Positions 1-8,260 of a stretch of 64,000 nucleotides of DNA are shown piece after piece; position 1 is the first letter of the stretch; the number at the start of each line of letters is the position of its first letter. Source of the stretch: JBBQLG01 sp964251665 (GTDB lineage: Bacteria; Bacteroidota; Bacteroidia; Cytophagales; Spirosomataceae); NCBI GenBank assembly GCA_964251665.1, contig CAXUKO010000018.1, forward strand, positions 53,610 to 117,609. The letters are read 5' to 3'. The position numbers and the translations under genes are program-made. The notes beneath the pieces are model-generated. The model had not been told where the DNA came from and ran no database searches. It was given only the letters and a program-made list of their open reading frames with translations.

Positions 1-336
1 CGCTTTGGTCTGAATCAGCCGCGCCTGGCTTGCTACCGGGTACAGCGGACTCCAGCCAAATGTACTGGCCGACACAATATAGCTCGCGTAGGTCTGATGC
101 TGACGGGATAGCCCATTGAGTTCGCCCGCCCAGATGGCCGAAATGCGCACGTCGGTATCTTCGTGCAGCATCGACACACCCAGCAGCGTACCGGAAAGCA
201 AGGTGGCCACATCCACATCCGTCACGGCATTCGGGTTGCTTTTAATGCTGGATTCGTCGAACAAATCGCTGCAGCTACTGAGCAGGGTAAGGCTCAACAG
301 GGCAATCGTAATTTTATGAGAAACTAATTTTTTCAT
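1..336 (-). CDS. SusD/RagB-family outer-membrane lipoprotein, 5' part only
   Basis: Reading left from an ATG at 336 the frame stays open to the window edge, giving the first 112 residues. The N-terminus is a lipoprotein signal (MKKLVSHK, hydrophobic stretch, LLSSC lipobox). It is followed by a SusD-like start (CSDLFDESS, then NPNAVTDVDVATLLSG), typical of the SusD-like nutrient-binding lipoproteins that sit over a SusC channel and capture ligand at the cell surface. The gene begins 38 bases after the stop of the SusC gene upstream on the same strand, so the two form the usual susCD operon. The C-terminal three quarters are outside the window. The substrate cannot be told. Confidence 0.85.
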   Translation of the reverse strand, partial: MKKLVSHKITIALLSLTLLSSCSDLFDESSIKSNPNAVTDVDVATLLSGTLLGVSMLHEDTDVRISAIWAGELNGLSRQHQTYASYIVSASTFGWSPLYPVASQARLIQTKA

Positions 337-374
337 GGTCGTAGCGTATCGGTTTAAGTAGCTCGAAACGGTTT

Positions 375-3300
375 TTAATAATTGATTTTAACCGAGAACA
401 GAAGCGATTTGGTGTTCGGGTTGGTGAACCAGTCCTGACCACGGGCTAAACTGGCACCGGTAATGCTTACTTCAGGATCGGTACCTCTGTACTTGGTCCA
501 TAAAAAGACATTTCGGCCGGTGAGGGAGAAGTCAACCGACGCCAGGTGCGTGTACCGGCGGAATCCGGGGCTGCGCAGGCTATACGTAAGCGTTACCTCC
601 CGCAGGCGGGTCGAGCCGCCATCTTCCACAAACTGCTTGGTAGAGGCCGAACTGAACGACGTGCCGGGACCCTGATACCAGGCCTGGTTCAGTGCTACCG
701 GGCCAGCCCCAAAGTCCTGAATGTTGCCCTCAAACTTGGTTCCGGCGGCAATCGTGTTGCCGTTATAATCTTTCAGCCCGCCCGCTGGTGCTACCGAGGT
801 GTTGCCCACATCGCCGTGCGTACCAATCAGATACAGTGCCCCCCGCGTACCGTTGTAAAAGTCATTGCCATATACTTTGTCGAAGAGGACGTACAGCGAA
901 ACGCCTTTGTAGGAGAACGTACTCCCCAGGCCACCCCGCCATTTGGGATTCGGGTTGCCAACGATTTCATTGTTCGTGCCACCCTGCGGGAATCCGTTGG
1001 CATCGAGTTTGTATTTCCCCGATTCGTCCTTCAGGAAATCCGTGCCGTAGAACACGCCGAAGGGCTGGCCCGGAATCAGCGACTGGCCGGCGTAGGTGCT
1101 GGGCAGCGTATACACCGAAGCCCCCGCCAGCGAGACAACCTTGTTACGGTTCAGCGAGAAGTTGGCCGACAGATTCCATTTGAAAGCGCCCTGCGGAAAA
1201 ATATCGGCACCGGCATCAAACTCAAGCCCTTTGTTCGACAACTCGGCGGCATTGATATTCCGAACGGCATAGCCGGTTTCGTACGGTACGTTCAGCGACA
1301 GAATTACGTCCTTCGTAGCGTTGGAGTAGGCCGTTCCCGAGAATGAGAATCGGTTGTTGAGAAACCGTAAATCAACCCCCACTTCGCTTTCCGTTTTTCG
1401 TTCGGGGCGCAGGTAGTCGTTCCCCGCCGTTGTGCTCCGAACATAGCCGCCACCGTACAGCGAACTGGCCGATGAGACGCCATTGGCGTACGAATCCGTA
1501 TATGCAGCCGGGTTAAATGTCGTAAAGTTCTGGTAAGGCTGGGGCTGAATACCCACCTGACCCCAGGTAAGCCGCAATTTACCGAAACTCAGAACTGAAC
1601 TGGTTTCCAGACCTTTGAGCTTGGTGAACTGCCAGGCCAGGGCCGCCGACGGGAAGAAGAAGCTGCTGTTGGTCTTCGAGCCAAACGTCGACGCACTTTC
1701 GTTGCGGCCCGTCAGCGTCAGAAACAGTTGGTTATACGCCTGAACCTCGGCCTGCGCGTAATAGGCGTAAGTGCGGATGAGCGAGTTATAATTGCTGGCC
1801 GTTAAATTCGAGTTCAGCGCGTTGGTCAGAATATCGGGCGCTGTCGGCACAATTAAGTTCGAGATGGCATCCGACAGGATGGCCCTCCGCCGACTGTTGT
1901 AGTTAACCCCTACCAGCAGCGAACCACTGAAATTATTGTTGAATGTCTTGGTTGCATTGGCAAACACATCGGTGTTAAACTGCTTTTCTGTAATCCAGTT
2001 CTTCGATAGGTAGCCGTTCAAATAGTTAGCAGAATTGCGGGAAAACCGCTCCAGCCGGGCGTCCGTGAAGTTGTCGATACCCGTCCGACCGGTGATGCTC
2101 AGCCAGGATGTAGGCGTTACCCCCAATTCCACATTACCGGTAATCCGGTCCACGTCGGTTGTATTGCGGTTGTTGCTGATGTTCCAGACCGGGTTCGAGT
2201 AAATCGTGTTCTGATCAATACCGAGCGGGTTCCGGTACGAAACGTGGGCATCATTAAACACCTGACCGGCGGCATTGGTGTACGTTCCCGTATAATACTG
2301 ATTGTCGAAATCGGGTGGAGTACGCGTACCGCCCAGCATGACACCATCGAGGTTATCGCCCTGCTGAATACGGGATGAGCCCACTTTGCTGTACCCAACG
2401 TTGGCCGACGCCCGAAACCATTCGGTAAACTGACTGGCTACATTGATTCGGGCGGTGTTGCGCTGGTAATTACTGAATGCTTTAACAATCCCATCCTGAG
2501 TCAAATTGGAATAACTGAGCATGAAATTAGACCGGGCATTGCCGCCACTGATATTAATGGCATTATCGGTATAATGCCCCGTCTGGAACACATCTTTGGT
2601 GTGGTCGAAAACGTCTCTGGAGTTTTTACCACCGTGCGGATTAGCCGCCGTGCCGGAAGCAATGGCGTACCGCTTGGTGCCATCGGGGAAGGTGACGTAG
2701 CCCTGATAACCCGGTGCCGTCGGGTCGGTAATGTAGGTATCCGGCCCACCACTGCGGTCGGCAATCAGGTCGCCAAAACTGTATTTATTCCCCTGCCTGA
2801 AAACCCCTCCGCTACCTTCTCCATACGTAGTTTGCAGGGGCGGCATTTTATTAACCCGATCAAATGAGAGCGTCGATTTAAACGAGATGTTGACTTTGCC
2901 TTTGGTGTCTTTTCCTTTTTTGGTTGTGATCACTACAACCCCGTTGGCGGCCCGTGTACCCCATAACGCAGCGGCTGAGGCCCCTTTCAGCACTTCCATG
3001 CTTTCGATATCTTCGGGGTTCAGGTCATTAATGCGGGATTGCTGAACGATGGAATTACCACCCGCCGAACCGTCGTTATCGTTGGAGTTACTGACCGGAA
3101 TCCCATCCACAATGAACAGGGGCTGGGCATTTCCGTTGATGGTGTTCTGACCACGGATCTGAATGTAGGAACCAGCCCCCGGATCACCGCCACTTTTGGT
3201 TATAACGACGCCGGATGCTTTACCACTCAGACCCGACAGCAGGCCGGTTTCGCCCGATTGCGTGATGTTCTTGCCCCCAATAGTGGAGACCGACGAAGCA

Positions 3301-3656
3301 AATTTGTCGCGTTCCTCCTTTATGCCGAGCGCCGTTACAATAACTTCGCTGAGTTGCTTGACATCGTTTTTCATGACAATGTCAATAGCAGCCCGGCCGT
3401 TTACCGTTTCTTCGACGGCCTGCATCCCCACCGCTGAGAAAACGATGGTGCCTTTGGCAGGAACGTTTAGTTTGTACGTTCCGTCGGCATCCGTCAGCGT
3501 TCCGTTCGTCGTGCCCTTTACCGTTACTGATACCCCCGGAACAGGGCTATTGTCTTCAGCAGAGGTAACCTTACCGCTCAGTCTCTGAGTCTGCGCCCGA
3601 ACGATAGCCGGACACCAGCACAGCAGCAGGAGATTGATTAATAAAAGTTTTCGCAT
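375..3656 (-). CDS. SusC/RagA-family TonB-linked outer-membrane protein
   Basis: 1093 residues, normal for SusC. A signal peptide (MRKLLLINLLLLCW to VRAQ) is followed by a carboxypeptidase-regulatory-like domain at about 25-105 (SGKVTSAEDNSPVPGVSV). Next come a TonB-box-like segment (SEVIVTALGIKEERD), a plug domain at about 115-245 (IQIRGQNTINGNAQPLFIVDG, WGTRAANGVVVITTKKG), and a long beta barrel ending in FSVKINY. It imports a ligand across the outer membrane with energy from TonB. There is no STN domain, so it is probably not a sigma/anti-sigma transducer, unlike the receptor at 33570. The SusD partner follows at 336. A GH1 glucosidase is transcribed divergently, which hints at glucosides, but this is inference. 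Confidence 0.95.
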   Translation of the reverse strand: MRKLLLINLLLLCWCPAIVRAQTQRLSGKVTSAEDNSPVPGVSVTVKGTTNGTLTDADGTYKLNVPAKGTIVFSAVGMQAVEETVNGRAAIDIVMKNDVKQLSEVIVTALGIKEERDKFASSVSTIGGKNITQSGETGLLSGLSGKASGVVITKSGGDPGAGSYIQIRGQNTINGNAQPLFIVDGIPVSNSNDNDGSAGGNSIVQQSRINDLNPEDIESMEVLKGASAAALWGTRAANGVVVITTKKGKDTKGKVNISFKSTLSFDRVNKMPPLQTTYGEGSGGVFRQGNKYSFGDLIADRSGGPDTYITDPTAPGYQGYVTFPDGTKRYAIASGTAANPHGGKNSRDVFDHTKDVFQTGHYTDNAINISGGNARSNFMLSYSNLTQDGIVKAFSNYQRNTARINVASQFTEWFRASANVGYSKVGSSRIQQGDNLDGVMLGGTRTPPDFDNQYYTGTYTNAAGQVFNDAHVSYRNPLGIDQNTIYSNPVWNISNNRNTTDVDRITGNVELGVTPTSWLSITGRTGIDNFTDARLERFSRNSANYLNGYLSKNWITEKQFNTDVFANATKTFNNNFSGSLLVGVNYNSRRRAILSDAISNLIVPTAPDILTNALNSNLTASNYNSLIRTYAYYAQAEVQAYNQLFLTLTGRNESASTFGSKTNSSFFFPSAALAWQFTKLKGLETSSVLSFGKLRLTWGQVGIQPQPYQNFTTFNPAAYTDSYANGVSSASSLYGGGYVRSTTAGNDYLRPERKTESEVGVDLRFLNNRFSFSGTAYSNATKDVILSLNVPYETGYAVRNINAAELSNKGLEFDAGADIFPQGAFKWNLSANFSLNRNKVVSLAGASVYTLPSTYAGQSLIPGQPFGVFYGTDFLKDESGKYKLDANGFPQGGTNNEIVGNPNPKWRGGLGSTFSYKGVSLYVLFDKVYGNDFYNGTRGALYLIGTHGDVGNTSVAPAGGLKDYNGNTIAAGTKFEGNIQDFGAGPVALNQAWYQGPGTSFSSASTKQFVEDGGSTRLREVTLTYSLRSPGFRRYTHLASVDFSLTGRNVFLWTKYRGTDPEVSITGASLARGQDWFTNPNTKSLLFSVKINY

Positions 3657-3693
3657 GGCACACGTTTTCGTTTAGGTTATATAAGTACTTTCT

Positions 3694-3716
3694 CTTTGTA
3701 CCATACAAAGATGGTA
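3694..3716. promoter_or_regulatory. Overlapping palindromes upstream of susC, in a 354-base divergent gap
   Basis: Two overlapping inverted repeats lie 38-60 bases before the susC start: CTTTGTA/TACAAAG with a 3-base centre (3694-3710), and TACCAT/ATGGTA (3699-3704 with 3711-3716). The minus strand also reads CATCTTTG here, 7 of 8 matches to the Bacteroidetes -7 box. This is a plausible operator or promoter core for the susCD operon. The rest of the gap (3657-4010) is AT-rich and shows no gene. Confidence 0.4.
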
Positions 3717-3972
3717 TTTTTAAGATTTACACAAACTATTATTTGCATTTTTGATTTTTATGCGGAATATTATTTTACAAATACAAGTTTTCTGCAAATA
3801 AATCATATTTTTACGCTGGACTGATGGTCAAAAACACTAAATGGTTAAATGTTAGTATGTTAGAGGCATGAATGATTGGCCATTACTGCTAACCTGTCCA
3901 TCAGGTTTAAACGTTGGTTTTGCTTCAATCACTGACGGTCCTATCCCCGTGTATATCCCCGTTCGGATTGGC

Positions 3973-3980
3973 TATCTTTG
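3973..3980 (+). promoter_or_regulatory. -7 box for the GH1 gene
   Basis: TATCTTTG is an exact TAnnTTTG match 31 bases before the GTG start of the beta-glucosidase, so transcription would begin near 3986. I see no convincing TTTG -33 box at the usual spacing. Confidence 0.5.
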
Positions 3981-4010
3981 TCGGCCTAACTGTCACGCAA
4001 CACCCTTCCA

Positions 4011-5390
4011 GTGCCTCAGGAAAACCGGCCCGTAACCACGCATCATTTCGGCCCTGACTTTGTCTGGGGAACCGCCACAGCCGCGCATCAGATTGAGGGT
4101 GCCATTGATGTTGACGGTAAGAGTCCATCAGTCTGGGATACCTTCAGTCACCGGAGAGGCAGCATTAAAGATGGCCGCACAGCCGATGTTGCCTGCGACT
4201 TTTATCACCGCTACGAAGCCGATCTGGAGCTGCTCAAAAGCCTGAATTTTTCTGCGTTTCGCTTTTCCCTGGCCTGGACCCGCATCCTGCCCGATGGCGT
4301 TGGCCCCAGTCAGGGTGGCTGCATCAACGAAGCCGGGCTGGCTTTCTACGACCGGGTAATCGATAAATGCCTCGCCCTGGGACTGGCTCCGTGGGTAACG
4401 CTTTACCACTGGGATTTGCCGCAGGTACTGGAAAACAAGGGAGGATGGACCAATCCGGCTATTGTCGGGTGGTTTTCGGAGTTTGCCGACGTGTGTACCC
4501 GGGCGTTTGGTCACAAGGTAAAACACTGGCTCATCCTGAACGAACCACTCACCTACACAGCGGCCGGTTACTTTGCCGGGGTGCATGCACCGGGCCGCCG
4601 GGGCATTTCGGATTTTCTGTCGGCAGTGCACCACACCACCCTATGCCAGGCCGAAGGAGGCCGGGTTGTTCGCCGAAACGTAGCCGATGCAACTATTGGG
4701 ACTACGTTTTTCTGCGCACCCGTAGAACCGAAATCACCCAATCTCTGGCATGTTAAAGCCGCGGCCCGCGTGGATGCTTTAGCCAATCGGCTGTTTATCG
4801 AACCGGCTTTGGGATTGGGCTACCCCGTTGATACCGTCCCGATCCTGAGTCAGATCGAAAAACGGTATGCCAAACCGGGCGATATGGAGAAACTCGCCTT
4901 CGACTTTGATTTTATCGGCCTGCAAAACTATTTCAGACTGGTGGTCCGTCACAGCCCGTGGGCACCCTTCGTCTGGGCGCGCGAGGTGAAACCCCGGAAA
5001 AGAGGTATTCAGGACGTTACCGCGATGGGCTGGGAAGTTTACCCGGAAGGCATGTACCAGATCATCAAGCAGTTTGCCCGCTACGATGGCGTTCGGGAGA
5101 TCATTATTACGGAAAATGGGGTGGCTTACCCCAGTCAGCCCGGCGAAGACCCGGTGCAGGACGAGAAACGGGTTCAATTTTATCAGGATTACCTGCAACA
5201 GGTTCTGCGCGCAAAAGAAGAGGGCATTAACGTAGGTGGCTACTTCGTCTGGACACTGCTGGACAATTTTGAATGGGCTGAAGGCTATCACCCGCGTTTT
5301 GGCATTGTCCACGTTGATTTCGAAACGCAGCAACGCACCGTCAAGCAATCGGGCGAGTGGTTTAAAGCCTTCCTGAACCGCGATTCTTGA
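4011..5390 (+). CDS. GH1 family beta-glucosidase
   Basis: 459 residues, the normal length for bacterial GH1 enzymes, which hydrolyse terminal beta-glucosides and cellobiose by a retaining mechanism. Signatures run in order: FVWGTATAAHQIEGA at the N-terminus; WVTLYHWDLPQ (about 128-138); the acid/base motif LNEP with E178; the nucleophile motif ITENG with E368; and FVWTLLDNFEW near the C-terminus for sugar binding. There is no signal peptide, so it is cytoplasmic. The start is a GTG, supported by the -7 box at 3973. It is transcribed alone and divergently from the susC operon. Confidence 0.95.
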   Translation: MPQENRPVTTHHFGPDFVWGTATAAHQIEGAIDVDGKSPSVWDTFSHRRGSIKDGRTADVACDFYHRYEADLELLKSLNFSAFRFSLAWTRILPDGVGPSQGGCINEAGLAFYDRVIDKCLALGLAPWVTLYHWDLPQVLENKGGWTNPAIVGWFSEFADVCTRAFGHKVKHWLILNEPLTYTAAGYFAGVHAPGRRGISDFLSAVHHTTLCQAEGGRVVRRNVADATIGTTFFCAPVEPKSPNLWHVKAAARVDALANRLFIEPALGLGYPVDTVPILSQIEKRYAKPGDMEKLAFDFDFIGLQNYFRLVVRHSPWAPFVWAREVKPRKRGIQDVTAMGWEVYPEGMYQIIKQFARYDGVREIIITENGVAYPSQPGEDPVQDEKRVQFYQDYLQQVLRAKEEGINVGGYFVWTLLDNFEWAEGYHPRFGIVHVDFETQQRTVKQSGEWFKAFLNRDS

Positions 5391-5406
5391 AGGACTTGTC
5401 AGTCGG

Positions 5407-6465
5407 TCAGTCTTCGCTCCTGACTTTAAAAAGGCGCTTTAACCAGCCTTGCTGCTCTGCTTTTTCTTCTTTTTGTTCGGCATCCGTTAGTTGAACTGTC
5501 GCCAGTGGGCGCAGGTCCGGTTGCCCGGCATCGACCCAGCAGGTGTACCAGAAATTACCCACCATTTTCACCGACGCCCGCATCTGCCGCTCCACCTGCC
5601 CGCGCAGGGCATCATGGTACTTCCCGGAAAATTCGCTGGAGATCATCTTCGTGGTGATTCCATTACGCTCTTCAAAGCTAAATTTCCGGGTTTCGCCAAG
5701 GGTCGCCGTCAACTCCTGCTCAAACAGCAATACCGAATCCAGCGCAGCATGGGCATTAAATACTGCCCGCCAGGCCGCTTTCTGGGGCGATTCTACATAT
5801 TCTGCCGGGCCCGTGAAGAAGTCATAATTTGTACTGTACAGTTCCGGCAACCGCGACTCCCAAAAGCCATGAATACCTTCCTGCCCCGAAAACTGCCCGT
5901 TGTAATTGCGCGTGGTATGCAGGGGCACATTGGCATCGGCAATGTAGTGGCCCATATCAGCTGCCACCCGTAAAATACGCCGGACATCCCGCTGCTTGAA
6001 GGCTTCGGTCAGTTGGTATTTGATGAGTTGAATCTGCCAGGGAACGATGCCATGTCGGGCTAACGAATCAGCTCCATACAGATCAGCCGCCGTTTTGTAA
6101 TAACGCGGTAGTGTAGTCGCTGACGTATCAGTATAGGCATCCAGATCGATAAAATGTTTAGGCGCTTCATCGGCGACAGCGTAACGTCGTTTATCAGGAT
6201 TGACCGCATTATCAGCCAGAAATTGAATGTGCTGTTTAAAGAAGGGCATCATCTCGGCGGGTAGCGTGAAGACGGCTAACCGGTTAATCTGCTGATGCGC
6301 ATAAAACCCCCATTTTACGCCAACAACTCTACCATTAGCATACTGATAATCAGCAATATAGCTCTCGGTATGTTTTTTAATGCAGAGCGCACCGGCAACC
6401 GTTGATGAAAAAAAATGGCAAAAAATTAGAACCCGAAAGAAGAAATGGTAGTTTTGTCTATACAT
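5407..6465 (-). CDS. Zinc-dependent phospholipase C / S1-P1 nuclease-fold protein
   Basis: 352 residues. The zinc-ligand pattern of this fold is complete: W52 with H57 (KWGFYAHQQINR), H104 and D107 (PKHFIDLDAY), H173 and D177 (MGHYIADANVPLH, H183), and H199 with E203 (IHGFWESRLPE). Family members hydrolyse phospholipids or nucleic-acid phosphodiesters outside the cytoplasm. The N-terminus is odd. Relatives known to me place the first Trp almost directly after the signal peptide, because its amino group is a zinc ligand in the PLC/S1 fold. Here about 27 residues (ALCIKKHTESYIADYQYANG) separate a hydrophobic signal from W52, and no later start codon exists. The gene stands alone, convergent with the GH1 gene. 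Confidence 0.8.
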   Translation of the reverse strand: MYRQNYHFFFRVLIFCHFFSSTVAGALCIKKHTESYIADYQYANGRVVGVKWGFYAHQQINRLAVFTLPAEMMPFFKQHIQFLADNAVNPDKRRYAVADEAPKHFIDLDAYTDTSATTLPRYYKTAADLYGADSLARHGIVPWQIQLIKYQLTEAFKQRDVRRILRVAADMGHYIADANVPLHTTRNYNGQFSGQEGIHGFWESRLPELYSTNYDFFTGPAEYVESPQKAAWRAVFNAHAALDSVLLFEQELTATLGETRKFSFEERNGITTKMISSEFSGKYHDALRGQVERQMRASVKMVGNFWYTCWVDAGQPDLRPLATVQLTDAEQKEEKAEQQGWLKRLFKVRSED

Positions 6466-6555
6466 AGTACTTTACGATGATTTTATTTAACCTTTCAAAT
6501 ATTACTACTGTTTAAACAGAATAATATTTGGAAATAAACACAAAACACAAACATC

Positions 6556-6954
6556 ATGCAAGGTAAATCAAAAAGTTACGCACTACTCATTGTCATGTTC
6601 TGCGCATTTGGCTTAATTATCTACGGTGCCTACTCACCCGCACGCCGAGCCCAGAAACAGCAAATCGTCTGTGTAAAATTCAAAAATGGGGTTCAAAGTC
6701 AGGCAGTTGAGAAGCATATGCATGATTTTGCCAGCTTAAAACATGAAATTAAACAGATCGTTGGTTATACGGCCGGTAAGACGATTCTGACGACTGCCAA
6801 CGGGACGGATTATGATGTGATGCATTACCTGACCTTTCAGAGTAACGATGATATCAAAGCTTTTGAACGGAGCGCAGCTTACCGTCAGTTTGTAATGGAA
6901 AATCAGGGAAGCTGGGCCAAAACGCTGGTCGTAAACGCCGATATTCAACCGTAA
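6556..6954 (+). CDS. Membrane-anchored Dabb (stress-responsive A/B barrel) domain protein
   Basis: 132 residues. One N-terminal membrane segment (YALLIVMFCAFGLIIYGAY, about 8-26) is followed by a single dimeric alpha/beta-barrel domain at about 35-125 (VCVKFKNGVQSQAVEKHMHDF, then YLTFQSNDDIKAFERSAAYRQF). Dabb domains form ferredoxin-like dimers, and many members have no known substrate. It is divergent from the phospholipase-like gene (90 bases apart) and has its own upstream region before rpsT. The function is unknown. Confidence 0.7.
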   Translation: MQGKSKSYALLIVMFCAFGLIIYGAYSPARRAQKQQIVCVKFKNGVQSQAVEKHMHDFASLKHEIKQIVGYTAGKTILTTANGTDYDVMHYLTFQSNDDIKAFERSAAYRQFVMENQGSWAKTLVVNADIQP

Positions 6955-7021
6955 TGCGCGTATTGGCTGTTAGCGAACAAAGCTGATTTTTAAAACGTTA
7001 ACTATGTTAACGACCTGCGGC

Positions 7022-7052
7022 TTGGTAGATTCCAGAAAAAGCCGTACTTTTG
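7022..7052 (+). promoter_or_regulatory. Promoter of rpsT
   Basis: A TTG -33 element (7022-7024) and an exact TAnnTTTG -7 box, TACTTTTG (7045-7052), are separated by 20 bases. This matches the Bacteroidetes sigma-A promoter form and lies 41 bases before the rpsT start. Confidence 0.6.
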
Positions 7053-7092
7053 CGCACTCATTTAGCGAACACAGCATTCTGTTTATATACCA

Positions 7093-7359
7093 ATGGCAAA
7101 CCATAAATCAGCTAAAAAAGCAATCCGGTCGAGCGCAAAGAAGCGTTTATTGAACCGTTACCAACACAAGACGACCCGGAACATGATCAAACGTCTTCGC
7201 GACACGTCGGATGCGACGGTTGCCGTAGACCTCTTCAAAACGGTATCGTCGATGCTCGACCGTCTGGCCAAGCGTAACGTAATTCACAAGAATAAAGCGT
7301 CGAACAACAAATCGAAGCTGGCCCGTTTCGTTAACAAACTGACGCCGGCTGTCGCTTAA
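7093..7359 (+). CDS. rpsT: 30S ribosomal protein S20
   Basis: 88 residues, very basic, beginning MANHKSAKKAIRSSAKKRL and ending NKLTPAVA. The all-helical pattern KTTRNMIKRLRDT, MLDRLAKRNVIHKNKA and NNKSKLARFVN is characteristic of S20. S20 binds 16S rRNA early in assembly of the small subunit. It is monocistronic, with a clear promoter before it and a hairpin terminator directly after. Confidence 0.97.
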   Translation: MANHKSAKKAIRSSAKKRLLNRYQHKTTRNMIKRLRDTSDATVAVDLFKTVSSMLDRLAKRNVIHKNKASNNKSKLARFVNKLTPAVA

Positions 7360-7395
7360 TTTCGTAGCGGTCAGACCCTTGTTCTGAGATATACT

Positions 7396-7428
7396 ACCTT
7401 ATCTGCACCTTGCGGGTAAGGTTTTTTT
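7396..7428 (+). terminator. Rho-independent terminator of rpsT
   Basis: An 8-bp stem (7396-7403 with 7415-7422, one G-T pair) is followed by a run of seven T, 37 bases after the rpsT stop codon. Confidence 0.8.
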
Positions 7429-7468
7429 ATGCATTTTGGGTACGTATTTACCACCACCGTACCCTAAG

Positions 7469-8167
7469 ATGAATTACGAAACCACGTCCGGCAACATCCA
7501 AAGCTGGGCCGAAGAAGACCGCCCGCGCGAAAAACTCATGCTGAAGGGCAAAGCCGCCCTCTCCGACGCAGAACTGATTGCCATTCTCATCAACTCCGGC
7601 ACGGTTGATTTAACGGCCGTCGATGTAGCTAAAATCATCCTCAAAAGCATCGGCAATAACCTGAATGATCTGGCCAAACTCAGCATCAAAGACCTGTCTA
7701 AGTTCCGGGGTATCGGCGAAGCCAAAGCCATTACGGTTATTGCGGCCCTTGAACTGGGGCGTCGGCGTAAGGAACAGGACCGCGCCGAACGAACCCGTAT
7801 TACCTGTTCCCGCGATGCGTTCAACGAAATTCGGCCGCACCTGCTCGATAAGCCTCACGAAGAGTTCTGGATCTTACTGCTCAACCGGGCGAATGAAGTG
7901 TTACGGCCGGTACAGATAAGCGCCGGGGGCGTGTCGGGCACGGTCGCCGACCCGAAGATCATCTTTAAGCAGGCACTGGAATATTTAGCCAGCGCCATGA
8001 TTCTGGTGCACAATCACCCGTCGGGCAACCTGACGCCCTCCCAGGCCGACAAAGACCTGACCCGTAAACTAAAAGATGCCGGTCGGCTCCTGGATATTCC
8101 CGTGCTGGATCACCTGATTTTTACCGACAAAACCTACCTGAGTTTCGCCGATGAAGGGTTACTGTGA
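7469..8167 (+). CDS. radC: RadC-family JAB-domain protein
   Basis: 232 residues from the ATG at 7469. A longer frame from a TTG at 7436 would add eleven unconserved residues and overlap the rpsT terminator region, so it is rejected. An N-terminal UPF0758 region (WAEEDRPREKLM, ALSDAELIAILINSG) and a helix-hairpin-helix (LSKFRGIGEAKA, about 77-88) precede a JAB/MPN domain with the zinc motif H181-N-H183-PSG and D194. The family was named for DNA repair, but its biochemical role is unsettled. It converges with the M50 protease gene. Confidence 0.93.
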   Translation: MNYETTSGNIQSWAEEDRPREKLMLKGKAALSDAELIAILINSGTVDLTAVDVAKIILKSIGNNLNDLAKLSIKDLSKFRGIGEAKAITVIAALELGRRRKEQDRAERTRITCSRDAFNEIRPHLLDKPHEEFWILLLNRANEVLRPVQISAGGVSGTVADPKIIFKQALEYLASAMILVHNHPSGNLTPSQADKDLTRKLKDAGRLLDIPVLDHLIFTDKTYLSFADEGLL

Positions 8168-8174
8168 AAAGTCA

Positions 8175-8250
8175 AACACAGCGGTTACGGAGGTAAGGCA
8201 CGGAGGCAGCCGAGTTTTTCTCTGTGTCTTATCTCCGTGACCGCTGTGTT
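8175..8250. repeat. 23-bp-arm inverted repeat between convergent radC and M50 genes
   Basis: Arms at 8175-8197 and 8228-8250 pair over 23 positions, with only two T/C or G/A changes that are G-U in RNA. The loop repeats the arm motif ACGGAG. There is no clear U-tract. The position between two converging stops suits a bidirectional terminator or a REP-like dispersed palindrome. Confidence 0.75.
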
Positions 8251-8260
8251 GAAACCCTAC

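Noticed and set aside
546..1346. 266-codon plus-strand frame
   Set aside because: Antisense of the first SusC gene.
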